Source: a bacterium
GTDB taxonomy: Bacteria > Patescibacteriota > Saccharimonadia > Saccharimonadales > UBA4665
Assembly (NCBI GenBank): GCA_021804315.1
Contig: JAJZHX010000008.1
Location: 1 to 12,961 of the forward strand
Reading direction: 5' to 3'
Length of the DNA stretch: 12,961 nt
Under the pieces are notes generated by a model. The model was not told where the DNA came from. It saw only the letters and a program-made list of their open reading frames with translations, and ran no database searches. How positions within the stretch are numbered: position 1 is the first letter of the stretch; each line of letters opens with the position of its first letter. This document shows, piece by piece, positions 12,883 through 12,961 of the stretch. The position numbers and the translations under genes are program-made.

Positions 12883-12961
12883 ATGAACGATAATAATAAA
12901 AGAAACCAGGCCCTTGGTCGTGGTTTGGAAACTTTGCTACCTGGAAGCTTGAATAAAGGTG
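12883..12961 (+). CDS. parB: ParB/Spo0J-like partition protein, N-terminal fragment cut by window edge
   Basis: Only 26 residues are visible: MNDNNKRNQALGRGLETLLPGSLNKG. The motif LGRGLETLLP matches the LGRGLdaLlp segment at the start of chromosomal ParB proteins, the part that contacts ParA. The CTP-binding and DNA-binding domains would lie beyond the edge. ParB binds parS sites near the origin and loads condensin for chromosome segregation. The gene begins 27 bases after lepB and has its own extended -10 box. The call rests on one short motif, so it is likely but not certain. Confidence 0.7.
   Translation, partial: MNDNNKRNQALGRGLETLLPGSLNKG

Noticed and set aside
1..12961. Mobile elements, CRISPR arrays, toxin-antitoxin pairs, phage genes, tRNA or rRNA genes
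   Set aside because: I looked for regular spaced repeats, transposase or integrase motifs, terminal inverted repeats and tRNA-like cloverleaves with CCA ends, and saw none. The window reads as core chromosome.

Overview
The window reads as a compact, AT-rich bacterial chromosome segment. Nearly every base is coding, intergenic gaps are short, and the proteins are Lys/Ile/Asn-rich. The best fit is a member of the Candidate Phyla Radiation, probably Saccharibacteria (TM7). This rests on a reduced ribosomal-protein/translation-factor cluster, a type-B L31 with an Ala/Lys-rich tail, a cell wall built with LCP-type enzymes, and several small lineage-type membrane proteins. It is an inference from gene content and style; no rRNA gene or lineage marker is present. 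All genes read full-length with the standard bacterial code. Of 14 visible stop codons I count 7 TAG, 6 TAA and 1 TGA.

Layout. (1) Positions 1-4703, minus strand: rpsB - tsf - frr - unknown 216-aa gene - site-2 protease (rseP-like) - CPBP-family membrane protease (cut by the left edge). This keeps the order of the widespread rpsB-tsf-pyrH-frr-dxr-uppS-cdsA-rseP cluster, but pyrH, dxr, uppS and cdsA are absent. (2) 4872-5968: two divergent small membrane-protein genes of unknown role. (3) 6020-8323, plus strand: rpmE (bL31) - prfA (RF1) - prmC (RF1/RF2 methyltransferase), a translation-termination cluster. (4) 8338-11931, minus strand: an LCP/LytR cell-envelope gene, a polytopic membrane protein overlapping it by 20 bases, and a membrane-anchored HtrA protease. 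(5) 11932-12189: an AT-rich divergent control region, then lepB (signal peptidase I) and the first codons of a parB-like gene, cut by the right edge.

How it fits together. The segment combines ribosome assembly and recycling (S2, EF-Ts, RRF, L31, RF1, PrmC) with envelope maintenance and membrane proteolysis (site-2 protease, CPBP protease, HtrA, signal peptidase I, LCP transferase), plus chromosome partition at the right end. No mobile element, CRISPR array, tRNA or rRNA gene is visible.

The most interesting signals are regulatory and in motif deviations. Several genes without a Shine-Dalgarno sequence have an extended -10 box (TGnTAnnnT) only 6-11 bases before the start codon, which predicts leaderless or nearly leaderless mRNAs. 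The rpsB leader carries a sequence complementary to its own ribosome binding site next to a small hairpin. The LCP protein lacks the usual PRD motif, and PrmC has NLPY in place of NPPY.
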